64,000 bases of DNA. Source: Amoebidium appalachense. Lineage: Eukaryota > Ichthyosporea. The stretch covers positions 1,054,001 to 1,118,000 of the forward strand of contig CAVNZM010000005.1 of the NCBI GenBank assembly GCA_963693365.1, in the 5' to 3' direction. Under the pieces are notes generated by a model that ran no database searches, was not told the DNA's origin, and worked only from the letters and a program-made list of their open reading frames with translations. Made by a program: the position numbers and the translations under genes. Shown in pieces: positions 1 to 18,326 of the stretch (within the stretch, counting starts at the first letter, position 1; each line of letters opens with the position of its first letter).

Positions 1-241
1 CCCCCCCCCCCACACACACACACACAAAAACAGAGTACACACAGAAACACATCTGCCCACCCTTAATCAAACCCAATCCACCCCCTGCCCTCCAGACCTC
101 CCCCTGCGCCCCCCTTCCCTCCTCTTCCCCTCCCCCCTCCTCCCTTTCAAACCCCCATAATAACCGCTTTTTCACCACCCTCTACCTCACCCGTTGAACC
201 CCCTCCTCCTCCTCCCCCGCTCCCCCCGCCCCCCAACACAC

Positions 242-304
<63 letters not shown>
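242..304. repeat. (CA)n microsatellite followed by poly-C
   Basis: An uninterrupted CA dinucleotide run is followed directly by a C-run of about 26 bases. This CA plus C pairing recurs throughout the window. Confidence 0.95.
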
Positions 305-306
<2 letters not shown>

Positions 307-511
307 CCCCCCCCCCCCCCCCCCCCCCCCGGCGGCCCCCTACTTTAAACACAGTCACATGCACTCACTCACCTACTCGACCATTGGATGCTACACAGTC
401 GCTGGTGGATCCCCAGAGGCCCTGCCTCTAGGGGGACCTCTCCCCTGTTGGTGATCACCTTCCGTTGCCTGGACAGGCCGGCCTTACACACTCACTTCGC
501 GATCGGGACAA

Positions 512-549
<38 letters not shown>

Positions 550-921
550 AAAACAGAGAGAGAAAGAGGGGGGGGGGGGGAAGGGGGGGAGGGGGGAGGA
601 AAGGGGGAGGGAAGGGGGGAGGGACCGGGGGGAGGGGGGGGGGGAGGGAAGGGGAGGGGCTCGGAGGGGGAGGGGGGGGGATGCAGCAGAGAGACAGGGG
701 AGGGAAAGAGGGAGGGGGGGGGGGGGGTGCAGGAGAGAGAAAGGGGAGGGAAAGAGGGAGGGGAAGGGAGGGGGGGGGGGGGGGGGGGAGAAAAGAGGAC
801 GAAAACAAGTACACGAACCAAAAAAAAAAAAAAAAAAAAAAAGGTCCTGGGGCTTTGCCCATGGAGGTGTGGCATTCGGCCGTCTGGCTTGACCGGGAGC
901 CTCGCTCACGGCACGGGGTGA

Positions 922-1036
<115 letters not shown>

Positions 1037-1260
1037 TTGTTTTTGGACGGGTGTGTTGTTTGAACAATGGCGACAGAGGAAAGAATTTGTGTTAGCTATT
1101 AGACTCGGCATCATTACAACATCATATTTGGTGCTATACACCATCTATCCACCACTATACCGAGATATATGTTTGGTCTTATCTAGGGATTATCCACCAT
1201 CTTCCTTGTTGTGTGTGGTGGCGCATGTGGGTTTAAGAAATCTGACACGCCTGTGCGTGT

Positions 1261-1305
<45 letters not shown>

Positions 1306-1663
1306 GGGGGAGGGGGGGGGGGAAGGGGGAGGTGGGGTGGGGTGGTTGGCAATACCTCCTACAGGGCGAGAGGAAGTGACGTCACCAGCGACATTTCAAT
1401 GGTCGATTGGGGGGATTCATTGCACGATGCATTGCAGTAGCATAGGGACGTTCCGATTGACTCATGGCCGACCCAGGATCACCCTAGATCATGTCACCTT
1501 AACGAGCAGGTTACTGGCCTACAAATTTTCCAATGTCAGAAATCCGCAACAATGGCATGTCTATGAATGGGGGGAAGGCATTGTGAAAAATTTTAGCCCG
1601 GGCTAGTCTAATTTGCTAAATGTGTTGCACCGGTATCAAAAACATAAGGTAGATTGTAGGGTG

Positions 1664-1731
<68 letters not shown>

Positions 1732-2128
1732 GGGGGGGGGGGGGGGAAGGGGGGGCAAAGTACCTGGTGTAGCGACGGATCATCTAACGTCTTCTGCAAA
1801 GACGTTTTGTTGCGGACAGGCGGGGAAAGTCGTCTTCAGGGATCGATTTTAAATTTTTGAGAACACATGTTAGTCTGTGTGTAATAGTGCTACTTGTGTC
1901 TTCTTTTCTCATTCTTTGTGAAGCTTGTTTGTTGGAAAGTGCATTTAGTCTGTGTGGGACCGTGTGCTCCTTGCTGTGATGCCTTAGATTTCTCTTTCTG
2001 TAACGCAGGAATATGCAAAAAGGAAAGACGGAGGAGAGGGGAAGGGACAGGGTGGAAGGGGCGGAGGGGAGGGGGGAGGGGGGAGGGGCAGGCAAGAGAA
2101 GGGGGAGAAGGGGGGAGGGGTTGTTTAC

Positions 2129-2829
2129 CCCGTTCATCCTCAGACAAATGGGTGTCCTCCGGTTGCATATGAGTTTCGACACCATCAGATTCAGAGGGGC
2201 TGTGTGTGTGGAGGGAGGCAAGAAGGGGAGGGAGTGGGTGGGTGGGTAGGTGGGTGGGTGGGGGGAGGGGGGGGGGGGGGAGGGAGGGGGTTAGAATACG
2301 GTACAGAACACGGAGCACAAACTCACACCTGATGTCGTGGATATGCAAAACAAACCTACCATAAGTATGCAGCCCCGGGGATGGGGAGTGGGGAGTGGGG
2401 GAGGGGGGGGTGCATGGTCCTGTGATAGTGCAGCAATGAAATGGGGGAATGGGGGGAGGGGGAGGGCCGGGGTTGTTACAGGCACGAGTACAGAAGAAGG
2501 AGGGACAGTTTGTGAATCGACACACTTGTGCATGCCTCAAGTTCATGTGCGGGTGATGGGAAGAGGGAGGGGATATGGGGAGGGGGGGGGGGGGGGGGGG
2601 GGGGATGGTACCTTCCACCCGACTCCGCAGTGTCCTCTGAGGGCAGGTCTGGGTCCGAGTCTTCTCCTTCGTACTCGGAGTCATGGCGGAATCTGGGGGG
2701 GTGGCAGAGGGATGAGTGTGTGGCTGTGTTTGTTAGACATGTATGCGTGCTTGATGTGTGCATGTGTGTGTGGATGCATACCGAGGCACGATCCCCATTA
2801 TCCCTCTTCTTTTTCTTTCCTTTCTTTCC

Positions 2830-2887
<58 letters not shown>

Positions 2888-3185
2888 ATGAAGGAGAATA
2901 ACGGGTACTGCAACCGGCAAACCCGAACCCCTTTTCTGTTTTACTTGGGGGCTGGAGGGGGGGGGGGGGGGGAGGGGGGAGGGGGGGGGGGGCAAATACC
3001 TCTTACTGCTGCTTCTGGTGTCTTTCTTGTCCGATTCATCGCCTTCCCATGCCCTTTTCTGATTGGACAATAGTAGTGAATCATCGTCCTCCGAATCTTC
3101 CTCTTTCTCATCCGAAGAGTCGGTGAGAGCAGGCTGTGGCCTGTTTGGGAACGAACCAGTCCGTGAAAACCTAAACAGAAAATGT

Positions 3186-3252
<67 letters not shown>

Positions 3253-3823
3253 GGGGGGGGGAGGGGGGGGGGGGGGGAGGGGGGGGGGAGGGGAGGGGGG
3301 AATGAGGGGAATGGAGACACATCTACCCTTCCTCCCCACCGCCCACACACACACTCTCCCCACCTCTCCCTCCCTACTTCTATCTCTTCTCCCTTTCCAT
3401 TCATTTCTTCTATTTTTCTTCTTCTTTTCTGTGTTTCTTTCTTCTTCCATCCTTGCTTCTTCTATTCTTTCTTTCTTTGGCGCCAGAACGGGGGGAAAGG
3501 GAGGGGGGGAAGGGGGGGGATGGGTTATACCTCATATGACTGCCTCTTGTGCTCTCCTCGTTAGATTCATCGTCTTCACATGCCCTTTTCTGATTGGACG
3601 ATGTGAGCGAATCATCGTCTTCCGATTCTTCATGTTCATCTTCCGACGAGTCAGCACAAGAGGGTTGTGGTCTGTGTGGGAACGAACCAATCAGCATTCT
3701 TTTTACACAGAAGCAAAACGCACACAGAAAAATTGAAACAAAACGTCAAATGAATGGTGTGTGTGTTTGTGTGCACGGTAGAGGTGCACGTGGATGTGTG
3801 CATGCATGTATGTGTGTGTGTGT

Positions 3824-3859
<36 letters not shown>

Positions 3860-4213
3860 GGGTGGGGGGGTGGGTGTGTGTGTGTGTGTGTGGGGGGGGG
3901 GGGGCTCAGGCTCATCTTGATGTGCTACAAATATGCATACATAAAGATGAGCGATACATACAGTTTTGCTGGGTTTTCAGCAAGACCACACCGAGGTGTT
4001 ACCAGCGGAATGACATCCACACACACATCCCCACCCTCATGATTACACCAAACAACCAAACACACCCGTTCCTCGCACACGCACACACACACACACACTC
4101 CCCTCCTCCCTCATCTCCCCCCTCCCCACCTTCTTTCCATATCTCCTCTTTTTCCACCGTTGTTTTTTACTTTTTTTCTTTGTTCTTTCTTCCTCCCTTT
4201 CCCTCTTGCCTTT

Positions 4214-4259
<46 letters not shown>

Positions 4260-7003
4260 TTTCTTCTTCCTTTTTCTTTCTTTAACTTTTTTTTTTGGGG
4301 GGGGGGGGGAGGGGGGGAGGAGGGGAAGGGGAGGGTAGGGGGGGGGAGGGGGGGGGTTGAATGCGGAACACGGTACGAAGTACGCATACACGATGAGAAG
4401 CATGGTGCAGGACACATGCAAAGGCAAGCATTCAAGTATGCAACATCAGCCATGCGCACAGTATGCGTCATAAGCAGAGCCCATCCTCAGGGAGGGCCCA
4501 AGTCATCAATTGCGTCTGAGTTTCGACCCCTTAACGGCGTATATACGACTCTCCAACTCAGACAGCAGCATCAACTGAACTTGGGAGGGTCAACCCGTCT
4601 TGATCAAAGACGAGCAAGGTTGCTTATGCGAGCAAGGTGAGCAAAACGGTGAAGGTGTGTGTGCAAACTAAAGCAGTGCAGCGATAAATGCGTATGTGCT
4701 TACAGATGCACGACACAGAGCAACCATGCCCGGTTGCATGGAAGTAAAGCGGTCTGGGGCAATACCTCTTACGGCTGCCTCTTGTGTCTTCCTCATCCGG
4801 TTCGTCGTCTTTCCATGCCCTTTTCTGATTGGACAATGGGAGCGAATCATCATCCTCCAAATCATCATGTTCATCTTCTGAAGAGTCGGGGAAAGCAGGC
4901 TGTGGTCTGTGTAAGAGCCAACCATTCAGTTTCTATCTTATACTAGAAGCAAGGGGGGGGGGGGGGGGGGGACGAGGTAAGGGAGTACTCACCTCACAAC
5001 GTCGCTGATATGGGGAGCTCTAAGGGAAACACGTGGTTGCTTGAAACCGGAGATAGATCCACCAATGGGAGAGAAGGAATCGCCCACCGCCTGCAGGGAA
5101 TGATTCTGATTGGTTAATGAACGAAATAGGTCATGCATTCTAATAAAGGGGCCAAGGGTGGTTGGGGGAGGGAAGAGCCGAAGGGGCTGAGTGGAACGGG
5201 GGAGGGAGAGAAAGTTGCGTGCTTATTCGCGTGCATTGTTTTTTTTTCTTTTGGGGGGGGGGGGGGGGGGTTGAACTTTCCGGAGTCTCTTAAGTGACAA
5301 TTTGCCAAAATAACCCAAAACTCGAGTTTCTGAGCTCTTTCATTGCATCAATATCTCAACAAGTAGTGACAATTCTAGACTTTTACCCGACCCCCAAACA
5401 CGTGATGCCTGGGTGTACGTATACACCTGTGTGTGAACCACGTGTGTGTGTTTTTGTGTCTATTTCTGCTAACGTGGCCGGGGGAAGCTGTGTGTGCGTG
5501 TGTGTATTTGGGGGGCCGGGGGGGGGGGGGGGGGGGGGGGGGGAGGGGGGGGATAGGTAGTCACATACCCGGCCTCCATGTCTTGACTCCACTCTCTCCG
5601 CCGCCAAATTGAACATCTCCGCCATGGCTCTTGCCTTGGCTTGGAACTTGGCCCGACCCGGCCCGACCACCACCGACTCGTCGTCTACCAACAGCTTCAA
5701 AAGCGCCACCGCAGCTTCAGCGGCGTTGCTTAACGTTTTCACCGTTTCCCTTGCGCGCTCACATGGAATGGAGGTGTGTGTTTGCGGCGGTGTGCGCTCA
5801 CGATGCAAACGTTTAATGATGGAGTCGAGCTGGCCTATGATTTGTGGCATGGTAGAGCGCTTTTCCACGCTCTCTTGGAAGCACACACAGAGGAGAATGC
5901 GCACGTCAAAGTAGAGGTAGCCGCACCGCTCTGGTTTTCGAATGTGGTCCATTTGGTGCTTCAACTTGCTGTGCCACAATTCCTCTTTTGGAACATTATG
6001 GCAGCATTCCCATCTTTCGTCGGGGAATGGTTGGTAGTTTCCTTTCTCGTTTTTGCTTGGGTTGTAGCGGTGGTTATGGCGAACGAGAAGTGAGTAGACA
6101 ATGTGCCCAAGCCTCCACGAATCACACTTGGTCCCATCAACATCCTCCGGTTCCGCGTCATTGCACGCTTTCCTTTCCTCCGGAGAGATGAAATGATGAA
6201 GGTCGGGCTCGAACTCTACCACGTGTGTGTTACCCCGTGACGACCTTTCAAACCCCGTCACCTTTGCGCGTACCGTTCTATCCTCATCAACCCCAACCCT
6301 GATGTTGGATAGGTTGGGGTTCATGTGCGCAACCTTGTGTTTGTGCAGGTGAGCCAAGCCGGTTGCAGCCTGCTTGAGAAGCTCAAACATGAGAATCTCC
6401 GTGCGCTTGTGTGCGTCTTCCTCAGGGACCCCATCGAACAGCAGTTTGTGGTTGTGGTCGGTGATCTAGTCGTCGATATCTTTAGACGGGAAGTAAGGGT
6501 AGACGATGCCCTGTGAGAAAAGAGAAATTTCAGCTGTTTACTCGAGGCAAAGGGAGACCAGTCTCAAGTTTGGGGGCTTTTGCAGTGTTTTTTGCTCGGA
6601 TTACGTCAGCCCTCCATATATACTATTCATCAAGCAAAAGACACTCAAAAACACTGCCAAATCTAATATTTTACCGTTTTACCCACCATCATCCACAAAA
6701 ACATCAACCTACCGGTATGGGCTCTCCACCCAGGTGCTCCTTGAAGGTGTGTGCAAAGGTCACGGGCAGAATGACGTTGGGGTGGGAGGGCAGGCCAGCC
6801 ACGGCAATAAACTCTCTGCGGAAGTTCTCGTCGTCGTAGGTGCAGGACTGCAGTATCTGCCTGTCGCCTGCTTCGCGCTTGATGGCCCATTTTCTGCCGT
6901 TTACGCCCGGGGCAGAGCAGACTTCAATCGTTTCATCGATGCTGTGCATATTTTCAGTAATCTCGGACTCAATGGTGATGACAATGTGGTCAGGAGTGGC
7001 CAT
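2129..7003 (-). CDS. Pseudokinase with acidic repeat tail (in-frame TAG)
   Basis: Protein-kinase-fold gene of eight phase-consistent exons: 7003-6713, 6510-5569, 5090-4993, 4906-4766, 3671-3531, 3140-3000, 2692-2612 and 2199-2129. The start is ATG at 7003 (MATPDHIV). Exon 1 keeps the VAIK-like lysine (WAIKRE) and an alpha-C-like FRREF. Exon 2 has a HLHKHKVAHMNPNLSNI catalytic-loop equivalent in which HRD is HMN, a TGFE in place of DFG, an APE-like SPEE, and the alpha-F motif DSWRLGHIVYSLL. With both catalytic aspartates missing it should be catalytically dead. Codon 15 of exon 2 (6468-6466) is TAG, inside the hinge region between SKDIDD and ITDHNHK. The tail consists of three copies of a 47-codon acidic exon followed by two more acidic exons. 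The 3' end is unresolved: the donor at 2128 has no phase-matched partner, and reading on without splicing reaches a stop at 1890-1892. No family name beyond kinase-like. It could be a pseudogene, or a working scaffold with an assembly error at the stop. Confidence 0.8.
3000..3140 (-). repeat. Acidic tail exon, copy 3 of 3 (141 bp)
   Basis: Same length and phase as the other two copies. It keeps SNQKRAW and ends SSSKR. The acceptor is CAG followed by G instead of A, which still completes an Arg codon. Confidence 0.85.
3531..3671 (-). repeat. Acidic tail exon, copy 2 of 3 (141 bp)
   Basis: Same length, phase and splice positions as the exon at 4766-4906. The core SNQKRA is kept, the basic end has become GSHMR, and the body has more Ser (EESEDDDSLTSS). 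Confidence 0.85.
4357..4600 (+). repeat. Dispersed repeat family 1, copy A
   Basis: About 245 bp lying in the pseudokinase intron between 3671 and 4766. It matches 48582-48835 closely, in inverted orientation, from a GAATGCGGAACACGGTAC end to a TCAACTGA...GGTCAACCCG end. A shorter divergent match is at 24267-24415. I found no target-site duplication or terminal inverted repeats. Confidence 0.8.
4766..4906 (-). repeat. Acidic tail exon, copy 1 of 3 (141 bp)
   Basis: A phase 2-2 symmetrical exon of 47 codons. It begins RPQPAFPDSSEDEH, contains the conserved core SNQKRAW, and ends with a basic GSRKR. Copies 2 and 3 have identical length, phase and boundaries. Confidence 0.85.
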
Positions 7004-7727
7004 TTTCAGTTTTATGTATTCTATGTTTTTGTATTTTTTGTTTCTGATTTTGGTTTGTTTTTGAGGATTTTTGTGTAAGTGTAATTGGTATAGAGAACTA
7101 GGAAATATTGCGGTTTGCTTCGAAGTCGCTTTCAACTCAGTATTTAGCCAGTTTGTGAGTCCATGTGGTTTTCCTGCGGTTTGCTTTTGAGAGTGCGGAT
7201 GTTGTGAAGGGCGGTTGCTGGTTTTATAAGCGTTCTGATCACAGCTGAGCTGGGCTGGGAGCCACTGGCTCCTAAAGATAAGGATCTACCCATTGCTATG
7301 CATGACAGTGGTGACTTTAAACAGATACAAATTAATTATTAAACCGTTGTTTTTTAGAACCAGCCAATCAAACATCGATATATATTAAGCCCGTGTTCGT
7401 CATCAGATCTAGCCGGATTACGTCAGCAGCAGGAGCGGCGTGTTCCGAAACATAAGACAGCAAGGAACTGAGCAAATGAGCCATGTCAGGACACACGTGC
7501 ACAAGCCGCAATGCAACTTGGGGCCATTTGTATTTGTGTGTAGACGAGGTTTTTGGCGTAGAGCCTGCCTGCATGTTCTTAACGTGAATGCGGATTGCTT
7601 GTTGTTATATGACAATGGGCTTCGTTCAAAAACCGGCAAAACTATTTCCCGTAACTTGTATACGACATTCCCCCCTTCAGTGGTTCTCCCCCCCCCCCCC
7701 CCCCCCCCCCCCCAACCACCACCATCA

Positions 7728-7841
<114 letters not shown>

Positions 7842-8219
7842 GGCGGGAGGATACCCTCACCTGTCCACTCTACCTCCCTCTCAAACTAACGTCACAGGCA
7901 CAGACACCTAGCACGTCAGCTGCAAGCTACCGTTTCCCACACAGATGACGCACAGATGCACACGAATACACGTACACGCACACGTACTTGAACAAACTAA
8001 CACAAACGAAAAGTATCACAAAAGCAACGAACAACACCCGGACACACAAACAGGTTTACACACACGGAAAAACACGCACTGTATACATAACATACCTGCA
8101 CATGTACACACACGTGCACAATGCACACACGCAAGCACACAGGCTCATGCTAAAAATTCAACGCGACAACAAGCTGCATACACTCTAGCTCCAACACACA
8201 CACACAAGCCACTCGAGCC

Positions 8220-8222
<3 letters not shown>

Positions 8223-8277
<55 letters not shown>

Positions 8278-8279
8278 GT

Positions 8280-8345
<66 letters not shown>
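8223..8345. repeat. Interrupted (CA)n microsatellite
   Basis: Two CA runs separated by a single CCGTGA interruption near 8277. Confidence 0.95.
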
Positions 8346-8346
<1 letters not shown>

Positions 8347-9243
8347 CATACAGACATATTAACCAGCCGCTTCGGCCCCTCCCCTCCCCCCGTCGCTTGC
8401 ATATACCCTCCCCCTTTCCCCACCCCCACCCCCCAAACTTCAAGCTCAGCACAAGTCGGGCACATACACTATTGGGCTATCACACCACCTAATCGAGTAC
8501 AAACAACGTCTACTGGGGTTCTCCTTGATTTACTCCCACCCCTAAGCAGAGCTTCAAGCGGTCTCAGTATCCCTTCCCCTCCACCCCGGGCTATCTTTTC
8601 TCTTTTTTTAAGACTCCTCTTTCCCTCTCCCTCTCTCGGGCACACACTCACACGTACTCTCTCTCTCTGTGTGTCTCCACCTCCCTCGGCTCTCGTTTTC
8701 TCACTCTCTTTCTCTCTCCCTCTCCCTCTCCCTCCCTCCCTCTCTCTCTCTCTTTCCCCCCCCCCCCCCCCTCCTCTCTCACTCTCTCTACCTCGATCCT
8801 CTCTCCCTCACCTCTTCCCCCCCCCCCCCCCCCCCCAACCCTCTATCCCCCCCCACCCCGGCCCTCCTCCAACCCTTGCCTTCCCTCCCTTCCTCCGCTT
8901 CTCCGTTGGTCCTTCTTCCCTCCCTTTCCAGTGATGTGCCTGCCCCCTCTAAGTGAATCTGCTTGCACTATCAAGTACCACATCCCCACCCCTATATAGT
9001 GCGCGTGGAAGGCACGACACAGGTCATATTGACATATGCCAGGGGAATAAACTACCGTCAGAACGCAACTTTGCAGCCTAGCATTCCGGCAGAGGAACAC
9101 GAAGGGGGGAAAGGGGAGGGCCGACCGGTCCATGGGAAAGAGAGTGGGATAAATGTCGAAGAGGAAGGAGAGAGCAGGGGGGGAAGAGGGGGGAGAAGGG
9201 GGGGGGGGGGGAATGATGTAGATAAGCGGGAAGGTGACTGTCC

Positions 9244-9278
<35 letters not shown>

Positions 9279-10335
9279 ACCACCACCACCACCAAAATAC
9301 ACACACACGTGCGCGCGCGCACACACATCCACAAGCACAAATACACACACACAGTGACACACACACACATACCATTGCGTCTTGTAATTCTGCACTCCCA
9401 ACTCGCAGCTTCCCTCTTTCACCGCCAAGAACATTCTGCACGGTCCCCATACATCCTCCTCGCTCCCCCTCCTGGCCTTTTTTTGTTAAAGCTACTACCT
9501 TCTTCAAGTTACCGAACTGTTTTCACATCAGAATTGTGGCAAAAGAAGTGGGGTGAACATGGGACCGTGACTGACAGCTAGCGGTGCTGTGCAACGGGTT
9601 GAGTAGTTTTAGAGCTGTTTTTAGTTGGGCCTTGGACATGAAAAGTGCACGTATGCGCTGCATTGTGTCTGTATGTGCGTTGTTTCCAATGTGCGAGAAT
9701 CACTCATGTTTCCCCAGCTCAGCTGGAGCTTAGCTGGGCGATGCACTCACTGTGTGACAACGGTGACAAGAAAATTTCAAATGGCCTCGTGAATGACGTC
9801 ATAGTGTTCCCGTATCGTAGACTAATTTGGATAGACTATGTCCATGCCAGCTTTGCTGGGAGAGCCCAGCAGAGCTCGCGAGCAAACAGGCAGGCTCAGG
9901 TTTGGCAGAGTCTGCATTCATATTGCAGACTGATTTTCATGTAATTAGTTCATGGAATACTCGCTCAACATTTCCATTAGCTTAGTTTATGGCCTGGGGG
10001 CTATGGGGTTAAGATGGCTGCAACACCGACTGTAGGGACCGTAGGCACGGCCTTTTCCGCGAACTGGAGGATGGGCTTGAAACGATTTGGTGCGTTTGCT
10101 CGTGTGTGCGTGAGTGTGTTTCTGTGTGTGCGTGTGCGTGTGTATGTGCATGTGTGCGTGCCGCGCGCGTGTGTGCCTGCGTGTACGGGCGCACGTGCGT
10201 GTGTGTGTGTGTGCGTATGTGTGCGCATGTGTTTGTGTGTGTGTGTGTCCGCGGTGCTGGCATCACGGGTTTGTGTGAAACGTGCATGGCTGGTGTGTGG
10301 CCGGGTGTCATGTGGTGGTGCTGCTGCTGCTGGTG

Positions 10336-10392
<57 letters not shown>

Positions 10393-10529
10393 CGTGTGTG
10401 TGCGTGTGCGTGTTCGCCAGTATGTGCACGTGTACTATGTAGTGTGGAGTGTGCATGCCCTTTGAGATCTTTGTGTACATGTGTCTGAAGGGCTAAGTAC
10501 AGGTTTGAGCACGTGCGTACCAGTACTAG

Positions 10530-10564
<35 letters not shown>

Positions 10565-10569
10565 CGTGC

Positions 10570-10606
<37 letters not shown>

Positions 10607-11230
10607 TTTGTGTTGTGTCTCTGTGTATGTGTGTGTGTGCACGTGCACGAAAGGGCGTTGTGGTGTGTTTGTGGGGGGTGGAGATCTGTTTTGTTTGTTT
10701 GTGTACACACATGCCTACCTCTCTGTTTCCGCAGTGTGTGCGCCTGTGTAGCATTCTTTATTTTTGTTTTTGCGCTTGTGCGCATAAACCTCAGGTTGCC
10801 CTTTCCTCCCTGTAAGTTACAAGTGAGGGAGGGCCTATGTTGCAATTCTCAGTGTTAACTTATAAACCCGTCTCTGGCGTGGTTCTCTCCCCTTGTTTCT
10901 TTTTCTTTATTTCGCTCTTGCCAGCTCCCAATCCCTCTGTCTGACCGTTTTCTCAATAATTCTGCCTCCCATCTTTGCAGAGCTTCGCCTATACAAGCTC
11001 ATAATATGACCTTTTACACACTTGCATCCCACACGTGCACACACACGGCTATTCGAAGGGCACATACCCACAAGGACACCACGTGCACACCACTTACAAC
11101 CCGCGCTCCCTCCCCCCCCCCCCCCCCCCCTCCCCCTTCCTTCCCATTCTCCCAACACACGCAAACACACACAGACGGACGTAAGCGTCAATGCTGGCCC
11201 GACACTAAACGGTGGGGGTCGAGTGGTCAG

Positions 11231-16454
<5,224 letters not shown>

Positions 16455-16707
16455 GGGAACTGGCTGACTTTCTTCTCTCTTCTCCATAGGCTTATTCAGC
16501 CGTATTTTCCATGATGCTCGGAACAAATTCTCCCCGTCAAACCAGATTAAATAAGTACCTACGAATCAGATAATAGCAGGATCTTAGTATCTTCTTAGTG
16601 ATTAAGAAGGGATAACAGTACTGGTACTCTTCTCTTTAGAGTACCTTTTACTAAATATGAGTTAGTAAGAATAGCTTATCATCGAGGAGAGGTAAATTTA
16701 TTAATAC

Positions 16708-17760
16708 TTAATAACGAAGGAAGATCTTTAATCCAATGGCACCTAATTTCAAGTAAAGATAGTAGAAGAAGAATATTGAGAAGTGTTCAGCACGAGCGGA
16801 TTTACCACCACGACCTGGAAGTCTTCCTGAAAGATAAAGACGAATACCTCAAGCAATGATAAATCCATAAGTAATAAATGATCTAAAAGACCTTTTAAAC
16901 CTAGAGAAATAAAATAAGATCTAGCATAAAGAGTAGATAAAGAAGAAAGTTGGAGTAATGAAGTGTAAATGGAGAAAGCGGAAGAAACAAATTGAATAAA
17001 GAAAGGATGAAGTTTAAAATAGAAAAGAGCTTTTGTAATAGGTGTCGAAGGAGTACCAACCCCAACTACTTTAACATTAAGAAGATTAATATGTTTATTA
17101 GTATGTAGTTGGTATGAGTAGTGAAAATAGTATTACAATATGATGAAGGAGAAACTGGATAGCCTCTTTAGCAATATAAATTAATAAACTAGTATTTCAA
17201 AGTAAATAAATACGCCTGATCCAAATTAATCGTAATGTTGTATGATACCATAAAATCTAAGAATAGGAAAGAATAAAGATGAGAAGAACAGATTGTTAAG
17301 AGTGTAAACAATCAAAAGTAAGATTTAGCATTAGTAGTAGAGAAAGAAGAAACTCGAAGGAATAAAGTGTAAATGGAGAAAGTGGAAGAAACAAATTGAA
17401 TAAAGAAAGGATGAAGTTTAAAATAGAGAAGAGCTTTTGAAATAGCAGAAGTAGAAACAGTAGAAGCAAGAGGTTACATAACGAAAGCAGACTTCAAGGC
17501 TTGATAAAAAATAAGTATAAATTTAAGAGATTGAAATTAGAAGAAGTAAGTAATAGGTGTCGAAGAAGTACCAACTACTTTAAGAAGATTAATATGCTTA
17601 TTAGAATGAAAATTGGTATGAGTAGTGAAAATAGTGTTATCATTTGATGATTGAGAAACTGTATAGGCTTTAGCAATATAAATTAATAAACTAGTAGATC
17701 AATGTAATCGATAAACAATAACATCTAAACGTCTAAAGTGTTTTAATCCAACTCAATCGT
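16708..17760 (-). pseudogene. rps3: Mitochondrial-type ribosomal protein S3, broken and duplicated
   Basis: The minus-strand frame ending in TAA at 16708-16710 reads WGIRLYLSGRLPGRGG followed by KSARAEHFS and ends LGAIGLKIFLRY. The SGRL-G...AR-E pattern is the signature of the S3 C-terminal domain. The W of WGIR is TGA (near 16853), as is a W near 17710, indicating a mitochondrial code. The N-terminal part is in another frame, with a shift near 16895-16905 (around SLGLK), where the downstream frame also meets TAG. A middle segment occurs twice: about 16960-17180 again at about 17365-17690, with an extra stretch of roughly 110 bp in one copy. As a nuclear sequence it cannot make a normal product. 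Identification rests on the S3 signature alone. Confidence 0.55.
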
Positions 17761-18011
17761 AATGTTGTAATGGCTGTAAGAAATCTAACCCTTTGTTTAG
17801 ATTTTTATATTTATTAATAACAGTTTTAGCATTAATCCAATTGTAATGCTGTAATGGCTGTAAGAAATCTACCCCTAGATTTTTATATTTATTGATAACA
17901 GTATTGAATATTCTTTTATATTCCTTTCTGTTTACGGTTCACGACGTAATATAACGTCCAATTAATTGTGAACTATGAGATTCAATTTGTTGTACATGAA
18001 TTATAATATTT

Positions 18012-18326
18012 ATGTCTTTCACATATAAGAATAAATTTTCATATATTGTATTAGACGGATATGAAAATGCCCCGAAACAGAATAATGGAACACTTTTATA
18101 TAGAGACATGTTAATTAGAGAATATATAAAAGGAACAATGGAAGCACAAGGGTATAGCATGGGTGAGATTATAAATAAAAGAAAAATAAAAGACATGGGT
18201 ATCATTATTCAAGTAGAAAAAGGAATTGAACCAATAAGAAAGGTAAATCTTAATTGGAATTCAACATTTAATGCTAGGTATGAAAAAGAACTCTCAAAGA
18301 TTAAGAAATATGACTTTACAGCTTGA
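18012..18326 (+). other. Unidentified AT-rich open frame in the insert
   Basis: A 104-codon frame with a Lys/Ile/Asn-rich composition (for example MLIREYIKGTMEAQGYS) and no motif I recognise. The opposite strand is also open across nearly the same interval with a hydrophobic reading, so coding strand and reality are uncertain. Composition matches the surrounding mitochondrial-like DNA. Confidence 0.25.
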
